A DNA stretch of 64,000 nt, taken from the NCBI GenBank assembly GCA_012034595.1, contig JAAUPE010000010.1, forward strand, positions 1 to 64,000, written 5' to 3'. Position numbers and translations under genes: made by a program. Shown one piece after another: positions 37,604 to 46,867 of the stretch (the first letter of the stretch is position 1; each line of letters starts with the position of its first letter). The notes beneath the pieces were generated by a model, which did no database searches, was not told the origin of the DNA, and was given only the letters and a program-made list of their open reading frames with translations. The stretch is from Calothrix sp. CSU_2_0. Its GTDB lineage: Bacteria; Cyanobacteriota; Cyanobacteriia; Cyanobacteriales; Nostocaceae.

Positions 37604-38048
37604 GAAAGTTTGAGATTAGGAAGACTTAGGAACTAGTAATTTTAGTTACTTTAATATTTCAGTTTTAGTTTATTTTTGAGATTTGTTTTAAGTGTTTTTA
37701 CATAAATAAGCTATTTTTCTAGCATACTTATCATGTCCATATCCCCAACCTCTCCCAGAAGCCGGGGATATTTAGATATTTGCTCGATATTTGCTCTAAA
37801 TATAGACTGCTTCTTCTACCTGTTCGTGATGCGCGATCGCATGAGCTAAAAATATGGCAATTTAGCGAAAAAATAGATATTTTTATTTCCAGAATTAGAT
37901 ATCTTATTCCCAAAAAAATAAGGACACGATATGCTCATGCCCTTACGATATTTTGAATTTTGAATTGTAAATCCTAAATTCTAAATTCTGAATTCTGAAT
38001 TCTGAATTCTGAATTCTGAATTCTGAATTATAGTTTTCTAGATTTAAT
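37604..38048. other. gene-free region with hairpin and heptamer array
   Basis: About 445 bp. It contains the repeat hairpin ATATCCCC (37739-37746) and GGGGATAT (37764-37771), a near-copy of the one after yvcK. It also has a HIP1-rich patch near 37830 and the heptamer array at 37985-38028. The promoter of hpsL should be at the left end. No gene is visible. Confidence 0.55.
37985..38028. repeat. heptamer tandem repeat (TTCTGAA)
   Basis: Six tandem copies of TTCTGAA lie immediately after the glmM stop codon (minus strand). This is the cyanobacterial STRR class; length polymorphism between strains is expected. Confidence 0.9.
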
Positions 38049-39500
38049 TTAATCGACAAGATGCTCTTGTACCGATGCAACTAGGGTTTCAGTCCAATGT
38101 TTAACCAGTTGGGCATCTTCTGCCTCCACCATGACGCGGATTACAGGTTCGGTTCCTGATGCTCGAACTAGAATTCGACCTTTGTCTCCCATTGCCGATT
38201 CGGCAGTTGCGATCGCATTCATGATTTCTTGACAATCTTCCCATGCCATGCGTTTGTTCCGGTCTTCAACACGCACGTTCTTTAATAGCTGCGGGTAAGT
38301 CGTAAAACTTTGGTCAACTAATTCACCCAAACTAATCCCAGATTCGCGCACCAAAGCTGTAATGTGCAATGCAGTTAACAAGCCATCACCTGTCATTCCA
38401 TAATGACGACACAAAATATGTCCCGACTGTTCACCACCTAACATTGCCCCTGCCTTAAACATTTCGGCTTGAACATATTGGTCGCCTACCGCAGTCCGAA
38501 TCAGCTTACCACCTTGTTTCTTCCACGCCCGTTCAAAACCTAAATTTGCCATGACGGTAGAAACGATTAAATTGTCAGGTAGTTGCCCATGAAGTTGGAG
38601 ACTCTGCCCCCACAAATACAAAATATAGTCTCCGTCTACCTTACGTCCGGTATTATCTACCGCCAAAACGCGATCGGCATCACCATCAAAGCCAAAACCC
38701 ATATCGGCGTTATTTTCTTTGACAGCTTCCTGCAAAAATTCTAAATGGGTAGAACCACAATTAACATTTATTTTGTTACCATCGGCTTTGTTGTGGAGGC
38801 AAATAACCTCAGCACCCATCGACTTAAAAACCGATGCCCCTAAACCCACTGAAGCACCCCAAGCTAAATCGAGGACTACTTTCATCCCCGTAAAATTCAG
38901 TATTTTTTGCAAGGGTTTTTTCAATGCCTCAGCATAATCTGCTACCAGTTCCGGACGTGCATAATGCCGACCGCAATTACTTTTTGGCGCAACTGGAGTT
39001 GTAATCCCCCGTAGACCAGATTCAATTTCTGCTTGCAAATCTTTAGATAACTTCATGCCATCCCCACCGAAAACCTTGATGCCATTGTCTTCAGGTGGAT
39101 TGTGGCTGGCAGAAATCATCACACCACCAATGGCGTGACTAATACTTGTTAAATAAGCTACACAAGGAGTTGGACACAAACCCAAATACCAAACTTCGAC
39201 CCCTGCGGCTGTTAATCCTGCACTCAAAGCCATTGCCAGCATATCGCTAGAGTTTCGAGAGTCTTGCCCTAGCACAACTGGTCCTTCTGCTGCCCCACGA
39301 CTACGCAAAACGATTCCAGTCCAAAATCCAATTTGTAACGCTAAAGGCGCACTTAACAAATCTCCTACTCGCCCGCGAATGCCATCGGTTCCGAATAGAG
39401 CGGTTCCTGGCAACGAGATAATCCCTGTTCCCAAACTACTAGCATCAGTAGCGGAACCCTCGCGAATAGCATCTTGAGTCCGAGTTATAAATGAGACCAT
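38049..39500 (-). CDS. glmM: phosphoglucosamine mutase
   Basis: Converts glucosamine-6-phosphate to glucosamine-1-phosphate on the way to UDP-GlcNAc for the cell wall. The active-site phosphoserine is in [18 protein letters not shown], the metal loop is [13 protein letters not shown], the sugar loop is GGEQSGHI, and the phosphate-binding C-terminal loop is [15 protein letters not shown]. About 483 aa from ATG 39500, which I prefer to GTG 39512. The N-terminus is about 30 residues longer than E. coli GlmM, as in other cyanobacteria. Confidence 0.95.
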   Translation of the reverse strand: MVSFITRTQDAIREGSATDASSLGTGIISLPGTALFGTDGIRGRVGDLLSAPLALQIGFWTGIVLRSRGAAEGPVVLGQDSRNSSDMLAMALSAGLTAAGVEVWYLGLCPTPCVAYLTSISHAIGGVMISASHNPPEDNGIKVFGGDGMKLSKDLQAEIESGLRGITTPVAPKSNCGRHYARPELVADYAEALKKPLQKILNFTGMKVVLDLAWGASVGLGASVFKSMGAEVICLHNKADGNKINVNCGSTHLEFLQEAVKENNADMGFGFDGDADRVLAVDNTGRKVDGDYILYLWGQSLQLHGQLPDNLIVSTVMANLGFERAWKKQGGKLIRTAVGDQYVQAEMFKAGAMLGGEQSGHILCRHYGMTGDGLLTALHITALVRESGISLGELVDQSFTTYPQLLKNVRVEDRNKRMAWEDCQEIMNAIATAESAMGDKGRILVRASGTEPVIRVMVEAEDAQLVKHWTETLVASVQEHLVD

Positions 39501-40060
39501 AAGTTTAAACACTCCACACAGTCACACTGGAGAATATCACTTTATACTTTAATTGAACAATTCCGTTTGAATACCTTTGCATCAGGATTAGTTTAAGTTT
39601 TTCTGTTTCTAAATCTATGCCAATTTGGCTTTTTTTTGAGCAAAAATGCTTATATCTTTCACAAAGCCTTGATAAATCTTTCTTAAAGCTTGTAATTATA
39701 CTTAAATTTTCTTTGCATATTGTCGTAGTCAAAATTCCGGAGTAGAAACTTGGTTAATCAGGTTTTGACCAGATATAGCAACAGTTTTGACGTTTTGAAA
39801 AAGTGACTAAAATTACAAATTGTTTCAATCTGATTCATTTTGAGAGAAATACTCATCTAATTATCTTAATCTAGCTTTCTAGTGGCTCAGAATTCAGGAG
39901 TCAGAATTCAGGGGTCAGAATTCAGGAGACAGAATCTAGAATCTAGAATCCAAAATCGTTCGACTGTATCACTTGCTGAAGTCCAAAGCTTGTACTGAGC
40001 GACAGCGAATGTATCCAAAATCCAAAATTAATTGACCTTTTAATGTAGAGAAAATTATTT
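39501..40060. other. gene-poor region with repeats
   Basis: About 560 bp between divergent glmM and the heme oxygenase gene. A 75-codon minus frame (39505-39732) overlaps the glmM start and looks non-coding. From about 39887 to 39955 there is a degenerate array of TCAGAATTCAGGAG and AGAATCT units. Promoters of both flanking genes should be here. Confidence 0.5.
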
Positions 40061-40774
40061 ATGAGCAGCAATTTATCATCCAAGTTACGTGTAGGCACTA
40101 AAAAGGCTCACACGATGGCAGAAAATGTTGGATTTGTCAAGTGCTTTTTAAAAGGTGTGGTGGAAAAAAACTCCTACCGGAAGTTAGTTGGAAATTTCTA
40201 CTTCATCTACTCGGCAATGGAAGAGGAACTGGACAAGCACCAAAACCACCCGATTATTTCAAAAATTCACTTTAAAGAGCTTTATCGCAAACAAAGCTTA
40301 GAGCAAGATTTGGCGTTTTACTACGGTGCAAATTGGCGCGAACAGGTTCAGCTTTCGTCCGCAGGAGAAGCTTATGTCAAGCGTATTCGTGAGATTTCGG
40401 AAAACGAACCCGAATTATTAATTTCCCACTCTTACACTCGTTATTTAGGTGATTTGTCAGGTGGACAAATTCTCAAAGGAATTGCTCAAACAGCGATGAA
40501 CCTTACCGATGGTGGAACTGCATTTTACGAATTTGCAGATATTCCTGACGAAAAAGCTTTCAAAGTTAATTATCGTGCTGCTTTAGACGAAATGCCACTG
40601 GATGAAGCCACATGCGATCGCATTGTCGAGGAAGCGAACGAGGCTTTTGGTGTAAACATGAAAATGTTCCAAGAGTTGGAAGGTAATTTGATTAAGGCTA
40701 TTGGTGTAATGCTTTACAACTCCTTAATTCGTCGTCGTACCCGTGGCAGTACAGAACTGGCAACTGCCGAATAA
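40061..40774 (+). CDS. heme oxygenase
   Basis: 237 aa, the usual size of cyanobacterial HO1. It opens heme with ferredoxin and O2 to biliverdin IX-alpha, CO and iron, the first step to phycobilin pigments. The proximal haem ligand is His17 (GTKKAHTMAENVGF) and the distal helix contains YLGDLSGGQILKGIA. It appears monocistronic and intact. Confidence 0.95.
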   Translation: MSSNLSSKLRVGTKKAHTMAENVGFVKCFLKGVVEKNSYRKLVGNFYFIYSAMEEELDKHQNHPIISKIHFKELYRKQSLEQDLAFYYGANWREQVQLSSAGEAYVKRIREISENEPELLISHSYTRYLGDLSGGQILKGIAQTAMNLTDGGTAFYEFADIPDEKAFKVNYRAALDEMPLDEATCDRIVEEANEAFGVNMKMFQELEGNLIKAIGVMLYNSLIRRRTRGSTELATAE

Positions 40775-40995
40775 TCACCAGTTACTATTCTCACCAAACC
40801 TACAAAATAATAAATTGGGGCATTCTTTTTGTGGTTAATCGTCAGCAAGCGAAAAATCTCAAAGAGAGTGCCCCTTCTGCTATGTAAAATTTAATTTGGG
40901 AATTTGCTAGGGAATATTACTAGGGATGGTGCGATCGCATGGGAAAATGCAAAGGAAGTTGATTTAGACTTTGCATCTTCACACATCAAGCAAAA

Positions 40996-42050
40996 ATGGC
41001 AGCAAAAATCCCCGTTACAGTAATTACAGGTTTCCTTGGAAGCGGCAAAACTACCCTCATTCGTCACTTATTGCAAAACAATCAAGGACGACGTATCGCT
41101 GTACTAGTCAATGAATTTGGTGAACTTGGTATCGATGGTGAATTATTGAAATCCTGTCAAGTTTGTCCCGAAGATGAAGAAACCAGCGAAAATCAGAACA
41201 ATGAGAATAATATCTATGAATTAACCAACGGTTGCTTGTGTTGTACCGTTCAAGAAGAATTTTTGCCCACAATGCAGCAGCTATTAAAGCGACGCGACAA
41301 AATCGACTGTATTTTGATCGAAACCTCCGGTTTAGCCCTACCAAAACCATTAATAAAAGCATTTCGCTGGCAGGAAATTCGCAACGCAGCTACAGTTAAT
41401 GCTGTAATTACCGTCGTAGATTGTGCAGCAGTCGCAGCAGGTACTTTTGCTAGCAATCCCGCAGATATAGAAGTACAACGTCAAGCTGATGATAGTTTAG
41501 AACACGAAACACCTTTACAAGAATTATTTGAAGATCAACTTGCATGTGCTGATTTGGTAATTTTGAATAAAACTGATTTAGTCGATGATTTATCCAAAAT
41601 CAAAGTTGAAGAATTAGTTAAACAAGAATTACCTAGAATCGTGAAAATTGTTGAATCAAATCATGGCAAGCTTGACCCATCAATATTATTAGGATTTGCG
41701 GCTGCGGTAGAAGATGACTTAGATAGTCGTCCCAGCCATCACGACAGCGAAGAAGAACACGACCACGACGAAGAAATTACTTCAACACATTTAATTTTTG
41801 ACCGCAGCTTTGACCCAGAAAAGCTTCAAAATCAATTACAGAATTGGTACAGAAACAAGAAATTTATCGAATTAAAGGCTTTGTTTCTGTACCTGATAAA
41901 GCAATGCGTTTAGTTATGCAAGGAGTGGGAAATCGCTTTGACAAATTTTACGATCGCCCTTGGAAACCCCAAGAAGAAAAACAAACTAAACTAGTTTTTA
42001 TCGGTCGCGATTTGGATGCATCGAAAATCGAATCAGCTCTGACCAACTAG
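40996..42050 (+). CDS. cobW: CobW/G3E-family metal chaperone GTPase (single-base frameshift)
   Basis: About 351 aa after repair. It has the P-loop GFLGSGKTT (12-20), the metal-binding Cys motif NGCLCC (Cys80, 82, 83), LIETSGLALP and NKTD for guanine. A His/Asp/Glu-rich patch (HHDSEEEHDHDEE) lies before the C-terminal CobW_C domain. The frame is lost at 41844-41845; one extra T restores LVQKQEIYRIKGFVSVPDKA and the rest of the C-terminal domain. CobW proteins hand metals (Co, Zn) to targets; cyanobacterial members of this form are annotated in cobalamin synthesis. No cob gene is next to it. Confidence 0.88.
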
Positions 42051-42063
42051 TAAAGAATATACA

Positions 42064-42092
42064 AATCCCCAATCCCCAATCCCCAATCCCCC
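42064..42092. repeat. heptamer tandem repeat (AATCCCC)
   Basis: Four tandem copies of AATCCCC lie between cobW and the ABA4-like gene, followed by a decayed unit. It directly precedes the ATG at 42105, so length changes could affect translation. Confidence 0.8.
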
Positions 42093-42104
42093 ATTCCCAA
42101 ATAT

Positions 42105-42563
42105 ATGACAGTTTCCCAAATTTTCAATATCGCTAATATTATTGTGATTCCCTTTTGGCTGGCGATGATTTTCCTTCCTAAATGGAAAGTTACCCAAAAA
42201 GTAATGGAGTCATACTTGCCTTTTGTACCTCTTGCTTTAACTTACGTGTATTTATTTGTGATAAGCATTACCCCAGAAAATGCTCAAGCTTTATCAAATC
42301 CCCAACTTGCTGATATAGCCAAGTTTTTCGCCGATGAAAAAGCTGCTGCAACTGGATGGATTCACTTTTTAGTAATGGATTTATTTGTTGGGAGATATAT
42401 TTATTTAGAAGGAGTAAAAACAGGAATTTGGACTTTTCATTCTATCGCTTTGTGTTTGTTTGCTGGTCCAATGGGATTACTTTCCCACATTTTAACTTAT
42501 TGGGTTAGTACAAAATTTTTGAAAATCGGAAATACCGAAGAATCAATTTCTGCAAGTATTTAA
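42105..42563 (+). CDS. ABA4-like membrane protein (DUF4281)
   Basis: 152 aa with four membrane helices. The conserved core is GWIHFLVMDLFVGRYIYLEG, followed by CLFAGPMGLLSHILTYW. The plant relative ABA4 is required for neoxanthin synthesis, but cyanobacteria do not make neoxanthin and the bacterial function is not known. It lies 54 bp after cobW on the same strand. Confidence 0.88.
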   Translation: MTVSQIFNIANIIVIPFWLAMIFLPKWKVTQKVMESYLPFVPLALTYVYLFVISITPENAQALSNPQLADIAKFFADEKAAATGWIHFLVMDLFVGRYIYLEGVKTGIWTFHSIALCLFAGPMGLLSHILTYWVSTKFLKIGNTEESISASI

Positions 42564-42620
42564 TATCTATAAACCCGTGAATACCCCGACAAGAAACCAA
42601 GCTATGACAAATAAAATATA

Positions 42621-42736
42621 ACCTCTCTCTAAATCTCTCTCCTGCAAGGAGAGAGACTTGAAATGCATAATTTCCGTTCTATTTATCCCTCCCCTCGCAG
42701 GGGACGATTTTTGCACAGCAAAAATCAGGGAGAGGT
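42621..42736. repeat. MITE-like composite of hairpins
   Basis: ACCTCTC at 42621-42627 and GAGAGGT at 42730-42736 bound the element. Inside are three perfect hairpins: CTCTCTCCT/AGGAGAGAG (42635-42655), CCCCT/AGGGG (42691-42703) and GATTTTTGC/GCAAAAATC (42706-42726). Non-coding repeat elements of this make-up are abundant in Nostocales; no transposase is present. Confidence 0.7.
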
Positions 42737-42767
42737 CGTGAAGACAGTTTGCATTCGACAATACTGT

Positions 42768-42836
42768 AGGGGCAAACGGCTGTTTGCCCTAATTCTTGAA
42801 TCAAAACGGCTGTTTGCCCTAATTTTTGCATCAAAA
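42768..42836. repeat. palindrome plus 30-bp tandem duplication
   Basis: The palindrome AGGGGCAAAC-GG-CTGTTTGCCCT (42768-42790) overlaps a 30-bp direct repeat, 42777-42806 and 42807-42836, differing at two positions. The palindrome is shared with 20833-20855. Confidence 0.75.
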
Positions 42837-43302
42837 AAATGTGATGAGTCAATTTTTATTATTTACATATTTATACTGAATTTATCAAAAACAATATTTT
42901 GATTTTCCGCAAATATTCTCAGGTTATATTAGTTAAATTCGAGTTAGATTCAAATGGCAAATTGTGACAAGAGCAAAATCAAAATAAGAACCATCAAAAA
43001 AACATTATTACGTCGAGAAAAGTGCTACCTACCAAAAATACTGGTCTTGTTGAAATTAGCGGACGTATTTTTGTTTATTTTCGATTACTCTTTCACATAA
43101 CATTATTCCCACAGATAATTATCTTTGCTTTTGTTTAAAACCTCTTAAAATCAGGGTTTCAAAACATTACAACATGTAATAAATATATGCATTCTCCAGT
43201 TTGAAAATAATCTTTTCAAACCTTCCAGACAAAAGTTACAGATATTAAATATTTGGGAATAGCACCTGTAAAGCTATACAAATTTTCTGGAGATTTTGGA
43301 AG
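42837..43302. other. AT-rich upstream region of the KAS III-like gene
   Basis: About 465 bp. A 48-codon ATG frame (42954-43100) with a basic first half and a hydrophobic end (LVLLKLADVFLFIF) lacks a good ribosome site and is not called. An ACAACATGTAAT palindrome lies near 43170. The promoter for the downstream gene should be here. Confidence 0.4.
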
Positions 43303-44370
43303 ATGCATATTCCTGTAGGTATTCGCTCACTTGCTGTTAGTTTTCCTAGCAATATCCGCACAAATGATTATTACAAAGAAAAATATCCCGATTTAGTTGC
43401 AAAGTCCCAAGAAAAACATTCATTAACATTGATGTCACCTATAGATGCATCTTCTAATAACGTATATGAATTAGAAATGATACCCTATCTTCAAGACCCA
43501 TTTCGTGGTAGTGTTGAGCGACGAATATTGAGTCCAGATGAATCTTCCCTAAGCCTGGAATGTCGTGCAGCCAAGGATGCTCTAGAATCCGCAAAATTGT
43601 GCCCAAATGAAGTCGATCTGATAATTTCATCATCTTTCCTACCCGAACAACTGGGAATTGGAAATGCAGCCTACGTAGCTCGCGAATTGGGAATCAAATG
43701 TGCAGCTTGGAATCTGGATGCAACCTGTGCTAGTGCCCCACTCGCATTACAAACAGCTTCATCTCTAGTCCAATCTGGAATGTATCGGAATGTGCTGATT
43801 ACAATTTCATGTAATTACTCTCGTCTGATTGATGAAAATAATACTTTCTCATGGTTTGTAGGTGACGGAGCTGGAGCTTTTGTTGTGGCTCCTCTAGAGA
43901 TGAACCAAGGAATTCTCGGTGCAAAAACATTAAATACTAGCATTTTGTGCGACCAGTTAATCTGTACTCTCAGTGAAGACGATCGCGGCAATATTCGACC
44001 TAATGTGCAGCTTGGCAAGGAAATGAACCAAATCATCAGAGATATGGTTCCAGAAATATTACGTGATTGCTGTAAAGGTGCTGCTGACAATGCTGGATTA
44101 ACATTAGATGATATAGACTTTTTCATTTTCTGTACTCCTTTGGCTTGGTATGCAAAATTCTGTGCCCAAGCATTGGGAATTGACTTGGATCGCACTATAG
44201 ATGGTTATCCTCTCTACGCAAATACAGGACCGACAATGAATGTTGCTAATCTCCACAATGCTGTAAGATTAGGTAAAATTCGTGAAAATGACTTGGTGTT
44301 AATATACGGATTTGGTGCAGCAAGTAATGCTAGCGCGATTATTATGCGCTGGGGTGATGTGAGACTATAA
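43303..44370 (+). CDS. KAS III (FabH)-like thiolase-fold enzyme with altered active site
   Basis: 355 aa. The thiolase fold with the nucleophile Cys142 (LDATCASAPLAL) and the Asn region (YANTGPTMNVANL, Asn307) are clear. At the place where FabH has its catalytic His (HQAN), this protein reads FCTPLAWYAKF, so the usual His is missing. It is also unusual in an N-terminal part with SPIDASSNNVYELEM. Relatives of KAS III with changed triads act in secondary metabolism as acyltransferases or condensing enzymes. It is convergent with a ThDP enzyme, in an otherwise gene-poor stretch, which suggests a small transferred pathway. Substrate unknown. Confidence 0.82.
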   Translation: MHIPVGIRSLAVSFPSNIRTNDYYKEKYPDLVAKSQEKHSLTLMSPIDASSNNVYELEMIPYLQDPFRGSVERRILSPDESSLSLECRAAKDALESAKLCPNEVDLIISSSFLPEQLGIGNAAYVARELGIKCAAWNLDATCASAPLALQTASSLVQSGMYRNVLITISCNYSRLIDENNTFSWFVGDGAGAFVVAPLEMNQGILGAKTLNTSILCDQLICTLSEDDRGNIRPNVQLGKEMNQIIRDMVPEILRDCCKGAADNAGLTLDDIDFFIFCTPLAWYAKFCAQALGIDLDRTIDGYPLYANTGPTMNVANLHNAVRLGKIRENDLVLIYGFGAASNASAIIMRWGDVRL

Positions 44371-44463
44371 ATATAACTCTTGATTATCACAGAGGTTTTA
44401 AATACTTGTCTATCAACAATTTAGAGTTTTTTAACTTGTTACAGTTTTACTAAAGCCAAGATA

Positions 44464-44494
44464 ATGCCTATAAAAGTTAAGCTTTTATAGGCAT
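44464..44494. terminator. bidirectional terminator hairpin
   Basis: A perfect 13-bp stem (ATGCCTATAAAAG and CTTTTATAGGCAT) with a 5-nt loop lies between the convergent KAS III-like and ThDP-enzyme genes. A/T tracts on both sides suit termination in both directions. Confidence 0.85.
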
Positions 44495-44561
44495 ATTTGG
44501 GTAATTTTTTTGCTATTCTCAACCTTCTAAAATTCTAGTCAAATAAAGTTATCTAGGGAGC

Positions 44562-46345
44562 TTACAAATAACAATCACCTTGAAGATGTTGAACTCGTGG
44601 GTTCATACCAATAATCTGCGTAGCATCCACTGGTACTTCAATCAAAATAGATTGAGAATCATAACTGTAGCAAGCATCCATAATTTCTGCTAAATTACTC
44701 AAATCCGGTTTTACCTTGTAGCCATACCAACCGTGGGCTTTTGCTGCACAGACAAAATCAATATTTGGTAAATGGGAATGATACCTTTTACTATCAAGTC
44801 CAGGAATAATTAGTGGCGCACCTTGTTCGATGATTCCGTAACAGCTATTATTCATGATGAACAAACGCAAACCCATTCTACTTGCATCGGCGATCGCACT
44901 TCCATACAAACGCCAACAACCATCGCCAGAAAAGATAAAGGTTTGTAGTCTAGGATTGGCAAGCTTTGCACCGCAACCAAGTCCAAAAGCACCACCCATT
45001 GCCGAACCATGATACATAGAGTAAAAGTTGATATTGGGATGACGACGTTGCATAAGATAGGGACGATCTTTATAAGCCATGCAAACATCATCAAATCCGA
45101 TGCTATTTGGCTGCCAGCAATGTTCCAATTCTTCGTAAAAAGATACCAAGTCTACTGCGTCTGCATGTACTTTTCTATTTAAGGTACGAGTGTTAAGACT
45201 TGGAAGTGATTTCCTAACACTAGGTAGAGATTCTTCGGTTTTCGGCAGATATTTGAGAACTTCCTCTATAACTAAGGCAATATCACTACATACTTTCCTG
45301 TACTTAAACGCAACACGGTGCTGAAATTCACCATTTTTGTGACCGTAAGGACGATGTAAATTGGTCAAGTGCCATACATAACCTGCTTGAATTTGCTTGT
45401 TATTCAGAACATACTCATAGGGGTCAAAACCGATTGTAATAACAGTATCATCTTCATTAATACTTTTCCAAAGTTCTAATGCTCGATCGTTACCACCAAA
45501 CATTATGTGTCCATAGCCATAGGGATTATTTTCGCTAACGGCATTTGCTCCATTTACAGACCAAATAATAGGTGACTTTAGACGATATGACAGATTATCG
45601 ATAAGGCTACTAATTTGATCGTATCTTGCAGCTTCTTCACCAACATAGAGGATAATTCGTTTTGATGATGGAACTTTAGCAAGATAATTTACTAATGCAT
45701 CAACATCGTGGTAGTTTACTCTTCTGTCACTAAATGTTTGAGTTAAAGACAGTTGAGCTATGTCAATATCTTGGGAGAGAATATCTGGGTGAAATGCAAT
45801 TACTACTGGTCGTGATTCGCTTAAAATCTTTTGTACTAAGCATAATTTTTTTCAATCGTACTCACATCGTCAATAACTACACAACCATCTCCTAACTCTG
45901 CTTGTAGTTGAGGAAGCAAATTCATTCCATGCTCGGTAACATCTTGCAAGGGTGCTGTATCATGACTGTGGGTTGAGTTCAAGGCTACAAGATAAACTGC
46001 TGGAATATTATGTAGTTTTGCTTCTGTCAAACCACATAAACCTAATTTTGTTGCTGCTCCAGTTGTTAAAAGGGTGACTGCTGGAGTTCCTGTCGCTAAA
46101 AAATGACCCAGGGGAACGAAACCTGCAACATATTCGTTCATTGTCAGCATTTGCGAGATATCATTACACTGCTCTTCTGTGCTTGTTATGGGTAGTAGAT
46201 GTTGTGCAACTTTAATTACACCACCTCCGTTAACACCTGCGTAATGATTGATTCCCCAACGTCGAAGAATTTCAATTAATGCAAAATTACAGGATACTAA
46301 TTTACTAGGAGCTTTATTTAAAGAAAATTTTGTTTTGAGAAACAT
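44562..46345 (-). CDS. ThDP-dependent enzyme, acetolactate synthase/decarboxylase-like (single-base frameshift)
   Basis: About 594 aa after repair. The N-terminal Pyr domain has the activating Glu in MNEYVAGFVPLGHFLATG and the TTGAATKLGLCGLTEA loop. The C-terminal PP domain has the ThDP-Mg motif from FSGDGCWRLYGSA to FIMNNSCYG. The frame is broken at the seven-base T run 45846-45852; one more base restores STIEKKLCLVQKILSESRPV and the linker domain (45503-45836) that otherwise has no start. The family carries out decarboxylation and C-C ligation of 2-oxoacids; the substrate is not predictable. Its neighbour is the KAS III-like gene on the opposite strand. Confidence 0.82.
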
Positions 46346-46867
46346 GATCGCAATTTTATCTTTATTTTGTTTATTTGACTAAGAGAAATAATATTTTTAA
46401 ACTGAACTTATTTCTTTCTATATTATTTTAAATTTGAATATAAATGATAAAGTAGATTTAAATAATCAGGCAATAATAATAAATTTATATTGAATATATT
46501 CAGATAAAACCTAATGTTTATTAGTGTTTTTACTTAAATTAAGTATACTAAATATTGCACAATAATCAGAAGAGAAAGATATCGGGATAAATACATAGTA
46601 GATATTTCCAATATCTCTCAATAATTTACATATTAATGAGTATAAATATAAATACCAATATCAATTTCAATGAAGATATTTGAAATCATTGCATCTCTGG
46701 AGAAATTCTTCTAGCAAAGCTAATTTTACAATAGAGATACTTGAAAATCTTCTATAATAATTTTGGGTAATATATAATCAACAACAAAAATATCCCTAAA
46801 TTCTCACTGCTGAGTATTTGAGGATATAAAGTCAAATCAATTTTCAAGTAAACTTAATGATTACATA
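46346..46867. other. very AT-rich gene-free region
   Basis: About 520 bp of strongly AT-rich DNA between the ThDP-enzyme start and the stop of the giant kinase. I see no frame and no strong hairpin. Its composition differs from most of the window and marks the edge of the KAS III/ThDP island. Confidence 0.5.

Noticed and set aside
39505-39732. 75-aa minus-strand frame upstream of glmM
   Set aside because: Overlaps the glmM start, low-complexity composition and no ribosome site; a weak GIDLETEKLKL resemblance to actin-like proteins is too short.
42954-43100. 48-aa frame upstream of the KAS III-like gene
   Set aside because: No ribosome site and AT-driven Lys/Leu/Phe composition; kept only as a note.
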